The notes under the pieces were generated by a model. It worked only from the letters and a program-made list of their open reading frames with translations. It ran no database searches and was not told where the DNA came from. Positions 22,087 to 23,988 of a stretch of 23,988 nt of DNA are shown in pieces (the stretch's first letter is position 1; each line of letters begins with the position of its first letter). The DNA comes from JBOFMT01 sp051658525 (lineage in GTDB: Bacteria; Bacillota_I; Bacilli_A; Erysipelotrichales; Erysipelotrichaceae): NCBI GenBank assembly GCA_051658525.1, contig JBOFMT010000051.1:1-23988 (forward strand), written 5' to 3'. The translations under genes and the position numbers were made by a program.

Positions 22087-22411
22087 AAAAGATAAAACCA
22101 ACTACCTTAATATCAATGATATCAGGAGTATAATCACACATGTGGTTGATACTATCATAAATCTTGGCTTGTAAACTAGCACAAGCTTCTGATACGTTCA
22201 CACCATACTTCACTTTTAAATCAATGTTGATCACAAGTTGATCGTCTACTATTTTACAGCTTAGTGGGTATTTAAAACGGGTCAAATCACCCAACTGTAC
22301 ATTTTCTTCTTCCTCAATTACATTTTGCGCAATTGTTTGAAAGCTTGATGTTGTTAGTGTAATGACACCAATCGTATTACGTGGTGTTAATTCTATATAC
22401 TCTCTTGCCAT
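22085..22411 (-). CDS. Asp23/Gls24 family envelope-stress protein
   Basis: A 108-residue cytoplasmic protein of the Asp23/Gls24 family (YqhY/YloU type). Typical features are the opening IELTPRNTIGVITLTTSSFQTIAQNVI and the amphipathic alternation in LVINIDLKVKYGVNVSEACASLQAKI, followed by IIDIKVVGF. Relatives are implicated in cell-envelope homeostasis, and in Bacillus subtilis yqhY lies between accBC and nusB and is linked to fatty-acid synthesis control. Here it likewise precedes nusB, without accBC. It has its own promoter and terminator and a GGGAGA ribosome site. Only this one paralogue is in the window. Confidence 0.93.
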   Translation of the reverse strand: MAREYIELTPRNTIGVITLTTSSFQTIAQNVIEEEENVQLGDLTRFKYPLSCKIVDDQLVINIDLKVKYGVNVSEACASLQAKIYDSINHMCDYTPDIIDIKVVGFIF

Positions 22412-22435
22412 GGTACTCTCTCCCTTGTTTTTTAT

Positions 22436-22464
22436 ATTATACTGTATTTTACTTGAATCTACAA
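22436..22464 (-). promoter_or_regulatory. Promoter of the Asp23-family gene
   Basis: On the - strand a perfect TATAAT (22441-22436) lies 17 bp after a weak TTGTAG (22464-22459). The -35 overlaps the stop codon of the upstream RelA/SpoT-like gene. Confidence 0.55.
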
Positions 22465-23841
22465 GTAAGCATTCCTACGAAACACTTGTCGCATCAAATT
22501 CATAAAATCTTCCTCGATATCTGCTTGCATTCGTGTGAAATCTTCGTATGATTTCACATGAAATTCCAATGAATTAACAAATACTTGGAATCGTTTGTTG
22601 ATAATGTTTAAGGTTTCGCTGTCGATGATCTTAATCGTACCATCTTGAACGAGAGCCGTTGCCAGGTATTGTAGTAATACATTGTGTATTGCTTCGGCTT
22701 CGTGTTGTTCTAACATTGCAAAACTTGTTTTAAACCAATAGTGATCCATCAAATACGCTTTGATGACACTTAAAAATAAAGTAAAGTCTTCTAAGTTATT
22801 TCCAGGTTCTAGGAAAAACAACATTTTAAAGAACACAAACCAATCATAATCTTCATTCACTACATCGTAAAGGTAACTTCCTAAGATGTTCGCAAAGGGA
22901 TCATCACTTGTAAAATGATCTTCAAAACAAATACGACTCTCAAAGTCGATATCAGTATTATTCAATCGACGGAAGGTCTCAAACAACACGGTAAATCGCT
23001 CTGATTTTTGTTCAAACTTCAGATCTTTCATAAAAATATAATGTGAGACGATACTCGACATATTTTTAATATTGATATTGAAGCCGATACTATCGCTCAT
23101 TTTCAAAGCAAAGAGATCATTGAGTGCTTTGGTAATCAGCTTTTCAAAGTTTTCTTCACTCAAAGAAGAATCTTGCATATTTACCGTTTGAATTTGACGA
23201 TAAACAATGCTTAGTTGATTATCGATGGTTAATAAATTATCTTTGATGGAACCTAAGATTTCTTTCATAAAGCCATCATACACAAAGTAATTGGTGTTTT
23301 TATACACTAGTTTATGTTCAATGTTACTCCAGAATAAATTAACCAAAGCTTTGATCTGTAACTCAAAACGATACATCTCTTCCCCATCGAGCAAATAGCC
23401 ATCCAAACGATAAATTTCATAACCGTTCTTTTGCATTTGTGGTTGTAGAGCCGCTAAATCTAGAAACACATTAGGGTGTTCTGGATGCGCGTAAAACATA
23501 TGATCTTCACTCACGGTAAATACGGAACGAATGTGTTCCATTATCAGACGTTCCTCTGCTACAAATCGGCATTCCAACGTTAACCCAATCAAATCACTCA
23601 TCGAGTGTAAGATTTCATAAGGTGTTTCAAAACGTTGGTAAGCGTGTGAACGAATGATTTTTTCTCGTAAACTTGATTCCGTTTTCACTCTGGAGTTAAT
23701 TCCAGCAATACTCTCATGTTCTTTTCCAAACAAGGCTAGAAAAAGTGTTGATAACGCTTTTTCATGGCGATGATAGTCTGCTTGTAAGGTTTGGTATAGC
23801 GTTAATGTTCGATCGATTTGATCAAATATTTTCAACCGCAT
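22459..23841 (-). CDS. RelA/SpoT synthetase-like domain protein with long C-terminal extension
   Basis: A 460-residue protein whose N-terminal part (about 45-185) matches the (p)ppGpp synthetase fold. Recognised elements are SRVKTESSLREKI (50-62; like RIKSxES with a catalytic-site lysine), DLIG (83-86; like DIAG), NGY (139-141), FELQIKAL (159-166; like VEIQIRT) and WSNIEHKLVYK (171-181). Where active enzymes usually read GYRSLHL, this one reads GYEIYRL, so the serine and histidine are missing while the guanine-stacking tyrosine remains. There is no N-terminal HD hydrolase and no TGS, Zn-finger or ACT domain; instead about 270 helical residues of unknown type follow. AGGAGG overlaps the ribF stop, implying co-transcription. 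It could be an unusual alarmone synthetase, an inactive sensor or another nucleotide/RNA pyrophosphotransferase. Confidence 0.82.
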   Translation of the reverse strand: MRLKIFDQIDRTLTLYQTLQADYHRHEKALSTLFLALFGKEHESIAGINSRVKTESSLREKIIRSHAYQRFETPYEILHSMSDLIGLTLECRFVAEERLIMEHIRSVFTVSEDHMFYAHPEHPNVFLDLAALQPQMQKNGYEIYRLDGYLLDGEEMYRFELQIKALVNLFWSNIEHKLVYKNTNYFVYDGFMKEILGSIKDNLLTIDNQLSIVYRQIQTVNMQDSSLSEENFEKLITKALNDLFALKMSDSIGFNINIKNMSSIVSHYIFMKDLKFEQKSERFTVLFETFRRLNNTDIDFESRICFEDHFTSDDPFANILGSYLYDVVNEDYDWFVFFKMLFFLEPGNNLEDFTLFLSVIKAYLMDHYWFKTSFAMLEQHEAEAIHNVLLQYLATALVQDGTIKIIDSETLNIINKRFQVFVNSLEFHVKSYEDFTRMQADIEEDFMNLMRQVFRRNAYL

Positions 23842-23852
23842 GGTACATCCTC

Positions 23853-23988
23853 CTACTGGTTTTTAAAATATAACTTTGCTTGTGCTTTATCTTGTTCGAG
23901 TTGTGCAATGAGCGCCGTAATCGAAGCAAATTTTATTTCTTTTCTTAAACAGCATAAGAATTCTACTTTGATACACTGTCCATAAATT
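23853..23988 (-). CDS. ribF: Bifunctional riboflavin kinase/FAD synthetase RibF, C-terminal end
   Basis: Only the last 44 residues are in the window. They read YGQCIKVEFLCCLRKEIKF then ASITALIAQLEQD with a short tail AQAKLYFKNQ, matching the end of the riboflavin kinase domain (v-F-l-R-x-E-x-KF, then LxxQIxxD). The enzyme turns riboflavin into FMN and FAD. FMN is the ligand expected for the riboswitch ahead of ribU elsewhere in this window. The TAG at 23855-23853 is followed after 11 bases by the RelA/SpoT-like gene. The short length limits certainty, but the pattern is distinctive. Confidence 0.82.
   Translation of the reverse strand, partial: IYGQCIKVEFLCCLRKEIKFASITALIAQLEQDKAQAKLYFKNQ

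Noticed and set aside
1..23988. CRISPR array, tRNA/rRNA genes, insertion sequence or prophage
   Set aside because: I saw no regular direct repeats with spacers, no tRNA cloverleaf or rRNA sequence, and no transposase or phage structural gene. The single tyrosine recombinase is a housekeeping Xer type.

Overview
The window reads as the chromosome of a low-GC, Gram-positive bacterium (Bacillota). Shine-Dalgarno sites are strong (AGGAGG type), promoters are sigma-A-like, and genes are dense with many start/stop overlaps. The gene neighbourhoods nusB-xseA-xseB-ispA-dxs-tlyA-recN, xerD-deoB and cmk-der-gpsA-hup are characteristic of this phylum. No sporulation genes appear where Bacillus has them, and together with the gene content this makes me lean towards an Erysipelotrichia-like asporogenous lineage. 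That placement is inference only.

Left part (1-7325), all on the + strand: the end of an M24 aminopeptidase/prolidase; efp (translation elongation factor P); a small unknown protein; an FMN riboswitch controlling ribU (riboflavin uptake); a cluster of an unknown acidic C-terminally anchored membrane protein, cmk, der and gpsA; hup (nucleoid protein HU); and a YugP-type membrane zinc peptidase. Most units have recognisable promoters and intrinsic terminators.

Middle (about 7.3-8.8 kb): an orphan Phd/YefM-type antitoxin gene on the - strand, a very AT-rich intergenic region of about 420 bp, and a lone unknown gene on the + strand. Inside the AT-rich region, at 7921-7948, lies an excellent dif site, the XerC/XerD chromosome-dimer-resolution site. 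Its central 19 bp equal Escherichia coli dif as I recall it. Nearly all genes to the left are on + and nearly all to the right on -, as expected where the two replication forks meet. The window therefore very probably spans the replication terminus. The only two head-on genes are the two flanking dif.

Right part (8.8-23.99 kb), all on the - strand, read from right to left: the end of ribF; a long RelA/SpoT-synthetase-like protein with an altered active-site motif; an Asp23/Gls24-family gene; then one long overlapping gene string nusB-xseA-xseB-ispA-dxs-tlyA-recN-dinB-xerD-deoB-mrp-membrane protein. This string covers transcription antitermination, exonuclease VII, isoprenoid synthesis, rRNA methylation, DNA repair, translesion synthesis, Xer recombination, pentose-phosphate salvage and Fe-S cluster delivery. 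A class II DNA photolyase with its own promoter follows, converging on the unknown + strand gene through a shared terminator.

The most notable observations are: (1) the dif site and terminus, with xerD only about 5 kb away and a cluster of TATAAAGT repeats beside dif; (2) an EF-P whose tip residue is Met32 rather than the usual modified Lys or Arg; (3) the long RelA/SpoT-like protein with an altered substrate motif; (4) unknown genes next to dif and upstream of cmk.
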